64,000 bases of DNA from Thermobaculum terrenum ATCC BAA-798 (GTDB lineage Bacteria; Chloroflexota; Chloroflexia; Thermobaculales; Thermobaculaceae), in NCBI RefSeq assembly GCF_000025005.1, contig NC_013526.1:124001-188000 (forward strand). The letters are read 5' to 3'. The translations under genes were made by a program, and so were the position numbers. Shown piece by piece: positions 42,549-51,139 of this stretch. The first letter of the stretch is position 1; each line of letters begins with the position of its first letter. Under the pieces are notes generated by a model. That model searched no databases. It saw only the letters and a list, made by a program, of their open reading frames with translations, and was not told the DNA's origin.

Positions 42549-45416
42549 CTACTGCGGTGCTATATCTCTCACCCGTTCTTCGACCTCCAGCTCGTAACCC
42601 TCCGGAGGCACGACCTCCAGCTCCACCTCCCGAGGCCTCTCCACGCGGAGCAGCAGCTTCTGCCCCGACCTCCTCCAGGAGACGTCCACCCTGTCCCCTC
42701 GGGGTAGTGGGACGCTGCCCCGGGCCCACGCTAGGTCGCACGGCTGCGGGGCCACGATCACCCTGCGCCACCCCGGCCCTCCGGGCCTGACCCCCAGCAC
42801 GTACGCTCCCAGAAAGTAGCCCGGAGCCGCGGACCACGCATGGCAGTGGCTGCGGGTGTACCTTGCGCCCAGGGCTCCGGGGAACGTCTCCCAGCACGTG
42901 GTCGCCCCGTGCTCCAGCATTATGCCGTACTTGTGCCTGACATCCTCGAGCATCTGGGCGTACATCCCTTGACGCACCATGGCCTCGTAGAGGAAGAAGG
43001 ACATGAACGGGCTGCCTATCTGCACCCAGCCGGCTGGAGGGGATGCGATGTAGCTCCGAACGACTTCCGCCCTGTCCCCCTCGGCGACGCCGGTCAGCAG
43101 CGCCACCACCTGCGTCTGCATGCTGAGGGTGTCGGACCTACGGCCGTCGGCGTGGATGCTGTCTATGTAGGCCCTATGCTGGGGGCACCACAGGTGGGCG
43201 TTGATCGCGGCCGCGAGCTCCCGGGCCCTCTCCGCGTACCTCCTCGCGGTCTCGTCCCCGGCGCTCCGCCCCAGCTCGTCGGCGTCCATGAGGGCGCGCA
43301 CGAGGAAGCAGTTCTGGTGGGTGACCACGCCGCTGTTGGGCTGGTCTATGGGCGCCCAGTCCAGCAGGTTCCAGGCGGATATCTCCAGCAGCCCGTCGCC
43401 GTTGATGTGCTGCAGGTAATGGTCTAGGGTGTATTGGATATCTGGCCAGATGCCTTGGACGAAAGCCAGATCGCCCGTCCTCTCGTAGTACTCCCTGCAG
43501 GCCATCACCCACAGGAAGGTCCAGTTGGGTATGACGCTCACCCAGCCGCTGGGCACCTGGTCCATGTAGAGGGGGGTGTACCGCCTCGAGCCTGGCACCA
43601 GCCGGAGGCACCTCCTCACCAGCCCCTCGGCACCGAAGAGGTAGTAGGCTATGAGCGCCTCGTTGCGGCTGTCGCCCACCCAGAAGGTCTGCTCGTAGGC
43701 CGGGCAGTCCACGAACGTGTCCTCCATGCACAGCTTGGTCGTGAGCCTGCTGATCTCCCAGATGTCGTTCAGCAGCGGGTCCGAGCACCGGAAGGTGCCT
43801 GCCTGGGAGACCGGATAGGTGCTCTGCACCACGCCCACGCCGTGCACGCGCAGGGGAGCCCTGGCGTGCCTGACGGTCAGCATCAGGTAGCGTAGGCCGC
43901 GCCTCTGGGGTGAGACGTAGCGCTGCCTGCCCTCCCTGCAGGTGTAGCGCAGGGTGTTGTCCAGCCCTACCGTGTCCTGCCGGTAGTCGTCCTCCATGAA
44001 CTCGAAGCCATAGAGGTCGATCACGGTGCCCTCCGAAGCCTCCACGTCCAGGAACAGGTAGCCGGATACCTCCTGCCCAAAGTCGAGCACTAGCTCGGTA
44101 TCCCCCGCCCGCAGGATGGGCGCCACGCCCGGGTCCTGGCTGGGGACCACCATGGCCTCCACGTCCTTCCCCGTGCTCAGTCTCTCCCTCCGCCTTGGCC
44201 AGGTGCACAGCGTGAAGACGTCTGCCGGACTGACCAGCTCGGGTGGCACGGGACGCAGGAGGTGCGACCAAGCGTGCAGGTCTGCCGCCGAGGCGCAGCT
44301 GCTTATCCGTTGGACGGCGGCCTCGTCGTACTCCAGGGGCCGGCTGAAGTCGAAGTTGCGCACCACCCGTGAGCCCAGCGGACCGATCGCGACGAACGGC
44401 GACTCCCCACCCAGCGGGGGCACAAGCTCTAGCCCCAGGTCGGAGTCCAGCGCCAGTCGCAGGGGATCGGCATGGTCGCTGCCGCACACGTACACCAGCA
44501 GGAGGTTGTCCCCCGCCGAGAGCTCGAGGTGGAGCTCTCGGCCCGTGGGGGTGCGCGTCATCCGGTCCGCCCAGTACACCTGCCCGTTGACGCTGGCGGC
44601 GATGCCGTCGCCCAACCATGGCTTGGAGAGCAGGAGCCTGGCGGTGCCCTCGCCATCGGCCCTCAGGATCGTGGCCAAGAAGCCCGCGTACTGCACCTGC
44701 TCGGCGTGGTCGGCGCTATCGGGCATCATGATGGTGCGCATGTCCACGGCCACGGCCACCTGCGGCGGGACTACCGAGTGCAGGGAGACGACCCTCGTGG
44801 GGTGCAGCACCTCCTCCGTCAGGAACGGGATATCCCTGGGCACGAGCCGCTCCCAGGGCGGAGTGCCCGCGGGCCCCACGATCTTGGCGTCCTCCCAACC
44901 GGAGTCGTCGTACACCGGATCCGTCCACTCGCCGGGCCAGGCACGAGCGTCGAGTTGCTCGACGAACCCCTGCTGCGGGGATATGCGCGTGGTACGTCGG
45001 CTGTACCCCAGGTGCCTGTGCACCTTCCAGGAGCCGTCCGTTCCCAGGGTCGTGCGACCGTCGCCGGTGGAGAGCTCGAGCTGCGCCAGCAGCCCCCCTC
45101 TGCCCCGGACGTACGAGAAGGTCGAGACGCCGAAGTGCGTCACCAGTACCGCCAGGCAATTGCGGCCGGGGCGCAGCAGATGGTGCAGGTCGTAGGTGTC
45201 GTAGGACTGCTCGAAAGGCCAGGACCTCACCGGTCCCCGGCCGACCAGTTGGCCGTTGACGTACAGGACGTACCTCGAGTCCGCGGTTATGGAGAGCCTG
45301 GCCTCCTCAAGCCGCGAGGCATGTCGGTCGAGCTCGAAGCTCTTGCGAAAGCACACCCAGGCATTGCGAGGGCTGGGTTCCCCCTCGAGCCATATCCAGC
45401 TAGCTTGCCACTGCAT
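42549..45416 (-). CDS. Alpha-L-rhamnosidase, glycoside hydrolase family 78
   Basis: This 955-residue enzyme lacks a signal peptide. The N-terminal beta-domains are recognisable from QASWIWLEGEPSPRNAWVCF, ADSRYVLYVNGQLVGRGP and YDTYDLHHLLRPGRN. The (alpha/alpha)6 catalytic domain begins near residue 540, with the family hallmark DCPAYEQTFWVGDSRNEALI and WTFLWVMACREYYERTGD; acidic residues here are the expected catalytic groups. A C-terminal beta-domain contains WARGSVPLPRGDRV. GH78 enzymes release L-rhamnose from glycosides by inversion. It begins 3 bp after the permease stop and ends 17 bp before the isomerase start, so imported rhamnosides are probably cleaved inside the cell. Confidence 0.9.
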   Translation of the reverse strand: MQWQASWIWLEGEPSPRNAWVCFRKSFELDRHASRLEEARLSITADSRYVLYVNGQLVGRGPVRSWPFEQSYDTYDLHHLLRPGRNCLAVLVTHFGVSTFSYVRGRGGLLAQLELSTGDGRTTLGTDGSWKVHRHLGYSRRTTRISPQQGFVEQLDARAWPGEWTDPVYDDSGWEDAKIVGPAGTPPWERLVPRDIPFLTEEVLHPTRVVSLHSVVPPQVAVAVDMRTIMMPDSADHAEQVQYAGFLATILRADGEGTARLLLSKPWLGDGIAASVNGQVYWADRMTRTPTGRELHLELSAGDNLLLVYVCGSDHADPLRLALDSDLGLELVPPLGGESPFVAIGPLGSRVVRNFDFSRPLEYDEAAVQRISSCASAADLHAWSHLLRPVPPELVSPADVFTLCTWPRRRERLSTGKDVEAMVVPSQDPGVAPILRAGDTELVLDFGQEVSGYLFLDVEASEGTVIDLYGFEFMEDDYRQDTVGLDNTLRYTCREGRQRYVSPQRRGLRYLMLTVRHARAPLRVHGVGVVQSTYPVSQAGTFRCSDPLLNDIWEISRLTTKLCMEDTFVDCPAYEQTFWVGDSRNEALIAYYLFGAEGLVRRCLRLVPGSRRYTPLYMDQVPSGWVSVIPNWTFLWVMACREYYERTGDLAFVQGIWPDIQYTLDHYLQHINGDGLLEISAWNLLDWAPIDQPNSGVVTHQNCFLVRALMDADELGRSAGDETARRYAERARELAAAINAHLWCPQHRAYIDSIHADGRRSDTLSMQTQVVALLTGVAEGDRAEVVRSYIASPPAGWVQIGSPFMSFFLYEAMVRQGMYAQMLEDVRHKYGIMLEHGATTCWETFPGALGARYTRSHCHAWSAAPGYFLGAYVLGVRPGGPGWRRVIVAPQPCDLAWARGSVPLPRGDRVDVSWRRSGQKLLLRVERPREVELEVVPPEGYELEVEERVRDIAPQ

Positions 45417-45419
45417 ACC

Positions 45420-46337
45420 CTACCCCTTGATGCCCGTAAGCGTGATGCCCTGGATGAACGTCTTCTGGGTGAAGAAGAACAGCACCACCACTGGCAAGAG
45501 CATGACCGTGCTGGCCGCCATCAGCGCCCCGAAGTCGGTGGTGTACTGGCCCTGGAAGAACGACAGCCCTAGAGATACTGTGTACTTGTTGGGGTCGTTC
45601 AGGTAGATCAACGGCCCTAGGAAATCGCCCCAAGCTCCCAGGAACTGGAATAGGGCCACGGTGGCTAGGGCGGGCACCGAAAGCGGCAGGATGATACGCG
45701 CGAATATCAGGAGCTCGTTGGCTCCATCCACCCTGGCTGCCTCCGACAGCTCCCTGGGTATGGTCATGAAGAACTGCCTGAGCAGGAAGATATAGAATGG
45801 GCTCCCGAAGAACGCGGGCACGATCAGCGGGAGAAACGTGTTGGTCCATCCCATGCTCCTGAACAGGGTGAAGAGCGGGATCATGGTCACGTAGAAGGGG
45901 ATCATAGTCGTCGCCAGGATGATGATCAGCAGCGGCGTGCGTAGCGGCCAGTCTATCCTTGCCAGGCCGTACGCCACCATGGCACTGGACAGGACCACGC
46001 CAACGACCGAGAAGCCGCAGATGATCAGGGTGTTCACGATGTACCTGGCGAACGGCACGACCCTGAGCCCGTATAGATAGTGCTCCAGGGTGATCGGGTC
46101 GGGTATCCAGACCGGGGGGAAGGCGTTGAGCTGCTGGTTGGTCTTGAAGGACCCGGTGACCATCCAGAAGAACGGGATGGAGAACACCACGCTCAGGAAT
46201 ACGAGCACGATATGGGCGATCAGGCTCTGCAGGAGGCTTCTGGTGCTGCGCCTCCTCTGCCTTGTGATGGCTGGTATCCTGGTCGCACCGACCTCCTGCA
46301 TGTAGGTTTGTTCGCTGCTCGTGCTGGGTACGGTCAT
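45420..46337 (-). CDS. CUT1 sugar ABC transporter permease (MalG type), rhamnoside operon
   Basis: I choose ATG 46337, with CGGAGGTG 7 bases upstream, over GTG 46346; this gives 305 residues and a 1-base gap to the upstream stop. After an N-terminal ~35-residue polar part the first helix is LIAHIVLVFLSVVFSIPFFW. The EAA loop is ELSEAARVDGANELLIFARI, and the C-terminus is TLTGIKG. It forms the channel with the 46339-47256 product. Its operon also encodes rhamnosidases but no ATPase. The substrate is probably a rhamnose-containing oligosaccharide. Confidence 0.93.
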   Translation of the reverse strand: MTVPSTSSEQTYMQEVGATRIPAITRQRRRSTRSLLQSLIAHIVLVFLSVVFSIPFFWMVTGSFKTNQQLNAFPPVWIPDPITLEHYLYGLRVVPFARYIVNTLIICGFSVVGVVLSSAMVAYGLARIDWPLRTPLLIIILATTMIPFYVTMIPLFTLFRSMGWTNTFLPLIVPAFFGSPFYIFLLRQFFMTIPRELSEAARVDGANELLIFARIILPLSVPALATVALFQFLGAWGDFLGPLIYLNDPNKYTVSLGLSFFQGQYTTDFGALMAASTVMLLPVVVLFFFTQKTFIQGITLTGIKG

Positions 46338-46338
46338 G

Positions 46339-47256
46339 CTAAGCACCTCCGTAGTATATGCGCCTGGAGAGGGTTCTAAAGGTCAGCAGGGTTATCACCA
46401 GTATGATCAGGAACAGGATCCAGGCCATGGCGCTGGCGTAGCCCATCTTGAAGTAGCGGAAGGCGTTCTGGTACAGGTACAGGGCCGCGATCAGCGTGGA
46501 CCTGGCGGGGCCGCCGTTGCCCCCGGTGAGCACGTACGCTGGGGTGAAGTACTGGAAGCCAGCTATCAGCCCCGTGACCAGCGCGTAGAAGAGGTGAGGG
46601 CTGAGGAAAGGCAACGTGACGTTCCAGAAGCTGGCCCACCACCCTGCGCCGTCCACCTTGGCGGCGTCGTAGATCTCCTGGGGCACGTCCTGGAGCCCTG
46701 CCAGCAGGATGATCATCAGGTTGCCCGCGCCCCACACGCTCATGATGATCAGGGCGGGCTTGGCCCAGGTGGGGCTGGCGAGCCAGCCCGGCCCGTTGAT
46801 CCCGAAGATCCTGAGTATGTTGTTCAGTATGCCGTACTGCGGGTTGAACACGTAGGCCCATACCACCGCGGAGGCCACCGCCGGCACTATGCTGGGCAGG
46901 TAGAAGAGCGTGCGGTAGATGGCCATCCCCCTGACCTTCATGTTGAGCAGGAGGGCGAGCACCAGCGCCGTGATGATACCCAGGGGTATGGAGCCGACCA
47001 GGATGTACACCGTGTTGTACAGCGAGACCCACCAGTTATCATCCGACATAAGGTCCCTGTAGTTCTGCAGCCCTATCCACTTGGCGCCCCCGAAGAGGGA
47101 GTACGAAGTGAAGCTGTAGTAAAAGGAGGCCAGCAGCGGGTAAGCTGTGAACCAGAGCAGGCCGATTATGGCTGGCGAGGTGAAGAATAAGCCCCAGAGG
47201 AAGTCCCTGCGCGCCCTAGCGTTCGCCCGTCTGCCTCTCATGGATATAGCGGCCAT
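46339..47256 (-). CDS. CUT1 sugar ABC transporter permease (MalF type), rhamnoside operon
   Basis: This 305-residue membrane protein has an N-terminal Arg-rich segment (MRGRRANARARRDFLWG) and a first helix FFTSPAIIGLLWFTAYPLLAS. The EAA loop is EIYDAAKVDGAGWWASFWNV, with LTGGNGGPARSTLIAALYLY near residue 260. An AAGGAGTAAG site precedes ATG 47256. It sits between the binding-protein gene (with a hairpin in the gap) and the MalG-type permease gene. Confidence 0.93.
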   Translation of the reverse strand: MAAISMRGRRANARARRDFLWGLFFTSPAIIGLLWFTAYPLLASFYYSFTSYSLFGGAKWIGLQNYRDLMSDDNWWVSLYNTVYILVGSIPLGIITALVLALLLNMKVRGMAIYRTLFYLPSIVPAVASAVVWAYVFNPQYGILNNILRIFGINGPGWLASPTWAKPALIIMSVWGAGNLMIILLAGLQDVPQEIYDAAKVDGAGWWASFWNVTLPFLSPHLFYALVTGLIAGFQYFTPAYVLTGGNGGPARSTLIAALYLYQNAFRYFKMGYASAMAWILFLIILVITLLTFRTLSRRIYYGGA

Positions 47257-47279
47257 ATCTTACTCCTTCCTGTAGACGT

Positions 47280-47302
47280 GGGGAGGGGTTATCCCCCTCC
47301 CC
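47280..47302 (-). terminator. Stem-loop between binding-protein and permease genes
   Basis: A 9-bp near-perfect GC stem (47280-47288 with 47294-47302) lies in the 54-bp gap between the binding-protein stop (47311) and the permease start (47256) on the minus strand. There is no U-run. As at 354-384, it probably stabilises the binding-protein mRNA or partially terminates. Confidence 0.7.
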
Positions 47303-47310
47303 AGGCTTGA

Positions 47311-48762
47311 TTACGCGTTCTGCTTCATGAAGCGCTGCATCTCTTTCATGGTGTTTTCCTTGGCGGTGCGCATCGCGGCCAGAGGCGTCTTCTTGCCGTT
47401 GATCGCCTCTCCCACCTGCTCGCCTATCTGCCCGAAGTAGTAGGCTCCTACCGGGATGGCCGGGCGCGAGTGCTTGGCGGATATCAGCACGTTGTAGTAG
47501 GGGCCCATGATCGGGTCGTTCTTGATCTCCTCGAGCACCGGAGCCTTCTTCCAGGCGGGCGGGAATCCCACCGTCTCCCACTGGGCCTTGGTGCCCTCTG
47601 GCGTCGCGGAGACCCACTTGATGAACTCCCAGGCAGCATCGGGGTTCTTGGCACCCTTGGGTATGAAGAGCCCCCAACCGCCGAACCACGCCCCAGCACC
47701 GGGTTGCTTGGCCCCAGGGGGTTCGTACGGGAGCAGCCCGTGTCCGATCTTCATGTCGGGCTTGGCGTTCCTGATGTCTCGGTAGTTCGGGACTACGAGC
47801 GGGTACATGCCTATGTTGCCCGACCCGAAGGGATGCAGCTGCAGGTTGGGAGGCGTCACAGACAGCTTGTCCGGGCCACCCACCGACTTGGCGTACTTCA
47901 CCATCCACTCCAGGGCCTTGACGACGTAGTCGTTGTCCGGGGTAACCTCCTGTTTGTCTGGGTCCCAGAACTCGCCGCCGAAGGACCATCCCCAGGTGAA
48001 CAGGGAGTTCTCCGGCCCGTACACGTCCCAGGGGATCATCCCTATGCGCACGACCTTGCCGTTCCGGATGGTGTTGATCTTCTTGGAGTACTCATCCACC
48101 TCGTCGATGGTCTGCGGTCCCTTATCGGGATCGAGCCCCACCTCCTCGAATAGGTTCTGATTCCAGAAGAATGGGAAGTTAGGGTCCGCATCCCACTGCA
48201 CCTGGTAGAACTTGCCCTCCCACTGCATGTCGTTCCAAGCAGGTGGAAACCAGTCGTCCTCGGTCCATCCCTCCTGCTTGACGTATTCTGTGAGGTCCGT
48301 CATCACGCCCAGCAGAGCCCACTGGGGTGTGCTGAAGGGGGTCAGGTGAGCCAGGTCGGGAGCGGCACCGCCCGCGATCGACGTCAGCAGTTTGGGGTTG
48401 TCCTGGTGCCCCGGTGAGTAGGTGATCTTGATACCTACGTCCGACTGCACCTGCTCGTAGCGCTCAGCCAGCTTGATCCATCCCTGATGCTCGTTGCCGG
48501 CGAACACACTGTACAGCTCGAGCACGATCTTGCGTCCCTTGGGAGCCTCGCGTACCGCCGGGGTGGCGTTTGCAGCCGGGGGCGGAGCTTGGCTTGCCGC
48601 CGGGGTAGTTGCCGGCGTCTTGTTCGCGGAGCCTGGAGAACCAGTAGTAACACCACAGGCTGCGAGGGTGGCCCCGGCTGCGCCCAAGGCTATTGCTTTC
48701 AGGGCCTGCCTTCTAGATAGTTTCTTCCTGCCGTATGGATACCTATCTGGGTATCTGGACAT
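47311..48762 (-). CDS. CUT1 sugar-binding lipoprotein, predicted Tat export, rhamnoside operon
   Basis: I choose ATG 48762, with GGAGG 6 bases upstream, over the in-frame ATG at 48777; this gives 483 residues. The N-terminus has KLSRRQALKAIALGAAGATLA and an AAC lipobox, so a Tat-type, lipidated protein is predicted, followed by a Thr/Pro/Ala-rich linker to about residue 75. The mature domain is a family 1 solute-binding protein (WIKLAERYEQVQSDVGIKI, WGLFIPKGAKNPDAAWEFI). It should bind rhamnose-containing oligosaccharides, inferred from the operon. It is the first gene, with a ~220-base leader from the promoter at 48988-49016. Confidence 0.9.
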   Translation of the reverse strand: MSRYPDRYPYGRKKLSRRQALKAIALGAAGATLAACGVTTGSPGSANKTPATTPAASQAPPPAANATPAVREAPKGRKIVLELYSVFAGNEHQGWIKLAERYEQVQSDVGIKITYSPGHQDNPKLLTSIAGGAAPDLAHLTPFSTPQWALLGVMTDLTEYVKQEGWTEDDWFPPAWNDMQWEGKFYQVQWDADPNFPFFWNQNLFEEVGLDPDKGPQTIDEVDEYSKKINTIRNGKVVRIGMIPWDVYGPENSLFTWGWSFGGEFWDPDKQEVTPDNDYVVKALEWMVKYAKSVGGPDKLSVTPPNLQLHPFGSGNIGMYPLVVPNYRDIRNAKPDMKIGHGLLPYEPPGAKQPGAGAWFGGWGLFIPKGAKNPDAAWEFIKWVSATPEGTKAQWETVGFPPAWKKAPVLEEIKNDPIMGPYYNVLISAKHSRPAIPVGAYYFGQIGEQVGEAINGKKTPLAAMRTAKENTMKEMQRFMKQNA

Positions 48763-48874
48763 AGTTTTCCTCCACATAGTGTGATACTTCCCGACTTCTA
48801 AATAGAGCCAAAACCGTTTTATGCCACGCGATCACCTCCCCGAGATAGGATGCTGCAAAGTCGTCCTAGGGATG

Positions 48875-48916
48875 CTATATGGCAGGGTCAGGGCTCTGAC
48901 TCTTGTCCGCTCTCAT
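48875..48916 (-). other. Candidate leader peptide ORF upstream of the rhamnoside binding-protein gene
   Basis: In the 5' leader on the minus strand, ATG at 48916 opens a 13-codon frame (MRADKSQSPDPAI, stop 48875-48877), with CAGGAGGAG about 9 bases upstream. The leader (48763-48981) holds no other gene. A leader peptide could act in attenuation, but this may be a chance ORF. Confidence 0.4.
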
Positions 48917-48987
48917 CTCTTCAATCTCCTCCTGCGCCGTGCTACCATAGGACCAGAGAGCTCTAATACTCTCCGTACATGTGCGTT

Positions 48988-49016
48988 ATAATACAAACAA
49001 CGTTTTATGCTGTCAA
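48988..49016 (-). promoter_or_regulatory. Consensus-like promoter of the rhamnoside operon
   Basis: On the minus strand, TTGACA (49016-49011), a 17-bp spacer and TATTAT (48993-48988). The predicted start near 48981 gives a leader of about 219 bases before the binding-protein start. The divergent DeoR-type regulator gene starts at 49078, so its operators probably lie in or near this element. Confidence 0.8.
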
Positions 49017-49042
49017 TATCTAACATGTAAATGCACAGAATT

Positions 49043-49063
49043 TAACGAACTAAATTTGCGTTA
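49043..49063. promoter_or_regulatory. Inverted repeat before the DeoR-type regulator
   Basis: TAACG (49043-49047) and CGTTA (49059-49063) form a dyad with an 11-bp spacer, ending 14 bp before the GTG start. CGTT also recurs at 49001-49004 next to the divergent promoter. It is a candidate operator for the adjacent regulator; short arms keep confidence low. Confidence 0.4.
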
Positions 49064-49077
49064 GGGGGCGGTGAGGC

Positions 49078-49881
49078 GTGGCTACGAACGGCAAATCCGG
49101 CGAGAGAAGTCTGGTACCCGAGGAGAGGCGCAGGCGGATACTAGAGCGACTTAGAAAGGAGGGCGGAGTCAGCGTCTCGGCTCTGGAGCAGGAGCTGGGC
49201 GTGTCCTCAATGACCATCAGGCGCGACCTGGAGGTGCTGGAGCAGCAGGGCAAAGCCAGGAGGACTCACGGGGGAGCCATCTTGCCCGAGCTTGCGGGCC
49301 ACGAGGACTCCTTCCAACAGAGGGTGGAGACCAACGTCGAGCAGAAGAAGCGTCTAGGCGAGGCGGCCGCGGCCAAGATATCCGCCGGGGAGAGCGTGTT
49401 CCTGGACGCCTCCAGCACCTCCTACTACGCCGCCAGGAGCATCCTCGATGCCGGCAAGAAGGTGACGGTGATCGCCAGCCTCGTGCCCATCATGGACCTG
49501 CTCTCCTCCCAGCCCCTCTCGGGGGTGGATCTCATCGGGCTGGGGGGCAGCCTGCGCAAGCTCACCAGGTCCTTCGTCGGCCCCCAGACCACGCGCGCCA
49601 TCAGCGCCTACTTCACGGACAAGGTGTTCCTCAGCGTGCGAGGGGTCACCCAGGACGGCCACTTGACGGACCCTGACCCCCTGGAGGCGGAGGTCAAGCG
49701 CGCGATGATCGCCCACGCCAGGGAGGCCATCTTGCTCGTGGACGGCTCGAAGTTCGGCGCGCAGGCGCTCTGCGTGGTGGCCCATGTCTCCAACCTATCC
49801 CTGGTCATCACCACCAGCGACGCTCCGGAAGAGGCGATCAGGAGCATAACGCAGCTGGGGGTGCCGGTGGAGATCGTGTGA
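49078..49881 (+). CDS. DeoR-family sugar-operon transcriptional regulator
   Basis: This 267-residue protein starts with GTG 49078. The N-terminal winged HTH (about 15-70) has PEERRRRILERLRKEGGVSV and SSMTIRRDLEVLEQQGKARR, the DeoR signature. The C-terminal phosphosugar-binding domain (about 90-260) contains GESVFLDASSTSYY, IGLGGSLRKLTRSFVGP, and LLVDGSKFGAQALCVVA. Such proteins repress divergent sugar operons until a phosphorylated sugar binds. It is divergent from the rhamnoside operon and probably controls it. The following 197-bp gap (49882-50078) holds only the carotenoid promoter. Confidence 0.92.
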   Translation: MATNGKSGERSLVPEERRRRILERLRKEGGVSVSALEQELGVSSMTIRRDLEVLEQQGKARRTHGGAILPELAGHEDSFQQRVETNVEQKKRLGEAAAAKISAGESVFLDASSTSYYAARSILDAGKKVTVIASLVPIMDLLSSQPLSGVDLIGLGGSLRKLTRSFVGPQTTRAISAYFTDKVFLSVRGVTQDGHLTDPDPLEAEVKRAMIAHAREAILLVDGSKFGAQALCVVAHVSNLSLVITTSDAPEEAIRSITQLGVPVEIV

Positions 49882-49993
49882 TCCCCCGGCTTCCCGCTCC
49901 GTCCCCACCGAGGTCTCCCGGATCTAACCTGCGATGGGACTCTCTTCTGCCCTCACATCTTGTGCGTCTCATGCTCGCCGTCTATGCATCAGT

Positions 49994-50022
49994 TTGGCAG
50001 CCAGCCTCCAAGCGGTTATACT
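49994..50022 (+). promoter_or_regulatory. Promoter of the carotenoid operon
   Basis: TTGGCA (49994-49999), a 17-bp spacer and TATACT (50017-50022). The predicted start near 50029 gives a leader of about 50 bases before the GTG at 50079, which follows a GGAGGCGG site. Confidence 0.7.
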
Positions 50023-50034
50023 AAGCTAAGTAAT

Positions 50035-50045
50035 TCGATAATCGA
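50035..50045. promoter_or_regulatory. Small palindrome just downstream of the carotenoid promoter
   Basis: TCGATAATCGA (5-bp arms around one base) lies a few bases after the predicted start, next to a CTAAG direct repeat (50021-50030). A repressor bound here would block transcription; the CarH-like protein at 29717 is one candidate. Short and unproven. Confidence 0.4.
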
Positions 50046-50078
50046 GTGAACGCGATCTATCAAAGCTGGAGGCGGTAG

Positions 50079-51128
50079 GTGTTAGACGACGGCAGCACGG
50101 CTGCGCGCAAGGACAGGCAACTGCAGGCCGTGCTTGACTCAGCGGGAGACGATGGGAGGCTGGAGGGGGGCTTCGACGCCCTGAGGCTGCCCCACAGGGC
50201 TCTCCCCGAGATCTCCCTCAGCGAGGTCTCGACCCGTACGGTGTTCCTGGGCAGGGAGCTGGGGGCGCCCTTGCTCATCTCCTGCACTACCGGAGGCACC
50301 CCCAGGACCTACGAGATCATAGCCCGCCTGGCGAGGGCCGCGCAGGTGAGGCGATTAGCCTTTGGGCTGGGCTCCCAGCGAGTCATGTTGGAGTTCCCGG
50401 AAGCTGCGCGCTTCTTCCAGGTCAGGGCCCTGGCTCCGGACGTGCCGATCCTCTCGAACCTGGGCGCCGTGCAGCTGAACTACGGCGTGACCGTGGACGA
50501 TTGCCGGAGGCTGGTCGAGCTCTCGGAGTCTGATGCGCTCGTGCTGCACCTCAATCCCCTGCAAGAGGCGTTGCAGGAGGGGGGCAACACGAACTTCTCG
50601 GGACTGCTCGGAAAGATAGAGGCGCTGTGCAGGCAGCTGCCGGTGCCGGTCATAGCCAAGGAGATAGGCTACGGTATCTCCGGCGAGGTGGCGAGGCAGC
50701 TGGTGGATGCTGGCGTGTGGGGCATAGACGTGGCGGGCGCGGGAGGGACCTCCTGGAGCCAGATAGAGTCTAAGCTGGCGTCCTCCCCGCGAGGGCGGAT
50801 GGTCGGCCGCGCCTTCGCCGCCTGGGGGATACCCACGTCTCGGGCAGTGGTCAGCGTCAGGCGGGCGCTGCCGCAGGTACCGCTGATAGCCAGCGGCGGC
50901 CTGAGGGACGGGGTGGATGTGGCCAAGGCGATCGCCCTGGGCGCCGATATGGCCGGCATCGCGGGGCCGCTCGTCAAGGCAGCTGCTGCCTCGGAGGAGG
51001 CGCTGATGGAGTACGTCGACGCCCTCGTCCAGCAGCTGCGAGTGGCCATGTTCTGCACCGGCGCCGCCGATGTGTCCTCCCTGCGGCAGGTCGAGGTGAT
51101 CTGGGAGGGGCAAGCGAGTACCTACTGA
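50079..51128 (+). CDS. fni: Isopentenyl-diphosphate delta-isomerase, type 2 (FMN-dependent)
   Basis: This 349-residue TIM-barrel flavoprotein starts with GTG 50079. The N-terminal RKDRQLQAVLD matches the family's RK-D segment. Other hallmarks are SCTTGGTPRTYEI near 68-80, the strand LNPLQEALQEGGNTNFSG near 155-172, VIAKEIGYGIS near 195, and the FMN phosphate-binding IASGGLRDGVDVAKAIALGA near 270-290. The enzyme interconverts isopentenyl and dimethylallyl diphosphate, supplying isoprenoid units for the carotenoid genes immediately downstream (gap of 11 bp). It is the first gene of the operon. Confidence 0.93.
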   Translation: MLDDGSTAARKDRQLQAVLDSAGDDGRLEGGFDALRLPHRALPEISLSEVSTRTVFLGRELGAPLLISCTTGGTPRTYEIIARLARAAQVRRLAFGLGSQRVMLEFPEAARFFQVRALAPDVPILSNLGAVQLNYGVTVDDCRRLVELSESDALVLHLNPLQEALQEGGNTNFSGLLGKIEALCRQLPVPVIAKEIGYGISGEVARQLVDAGVWGIDVAGAGGTSWSQIESKLASSPRGRMVGRAFAAWGIPTSRAVVSVRRALPQVPLIASGGLRDGVDVAKAIALGADMAGIAGPLVKAAAASEEALMEYVDALVQQLRVAMFCTGAADVSSLRQVEVIWEGQASTY

Positions 51129-51139
51129 GGAGGTGTGGC

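Noticed and set aside
42532-42897. Upstream extension of the isomerase frame
   Set aside because: It overlaps the end of the GH78 gene. ATG 42531 has an excellent ribosome-binding site and the family N-terminus.
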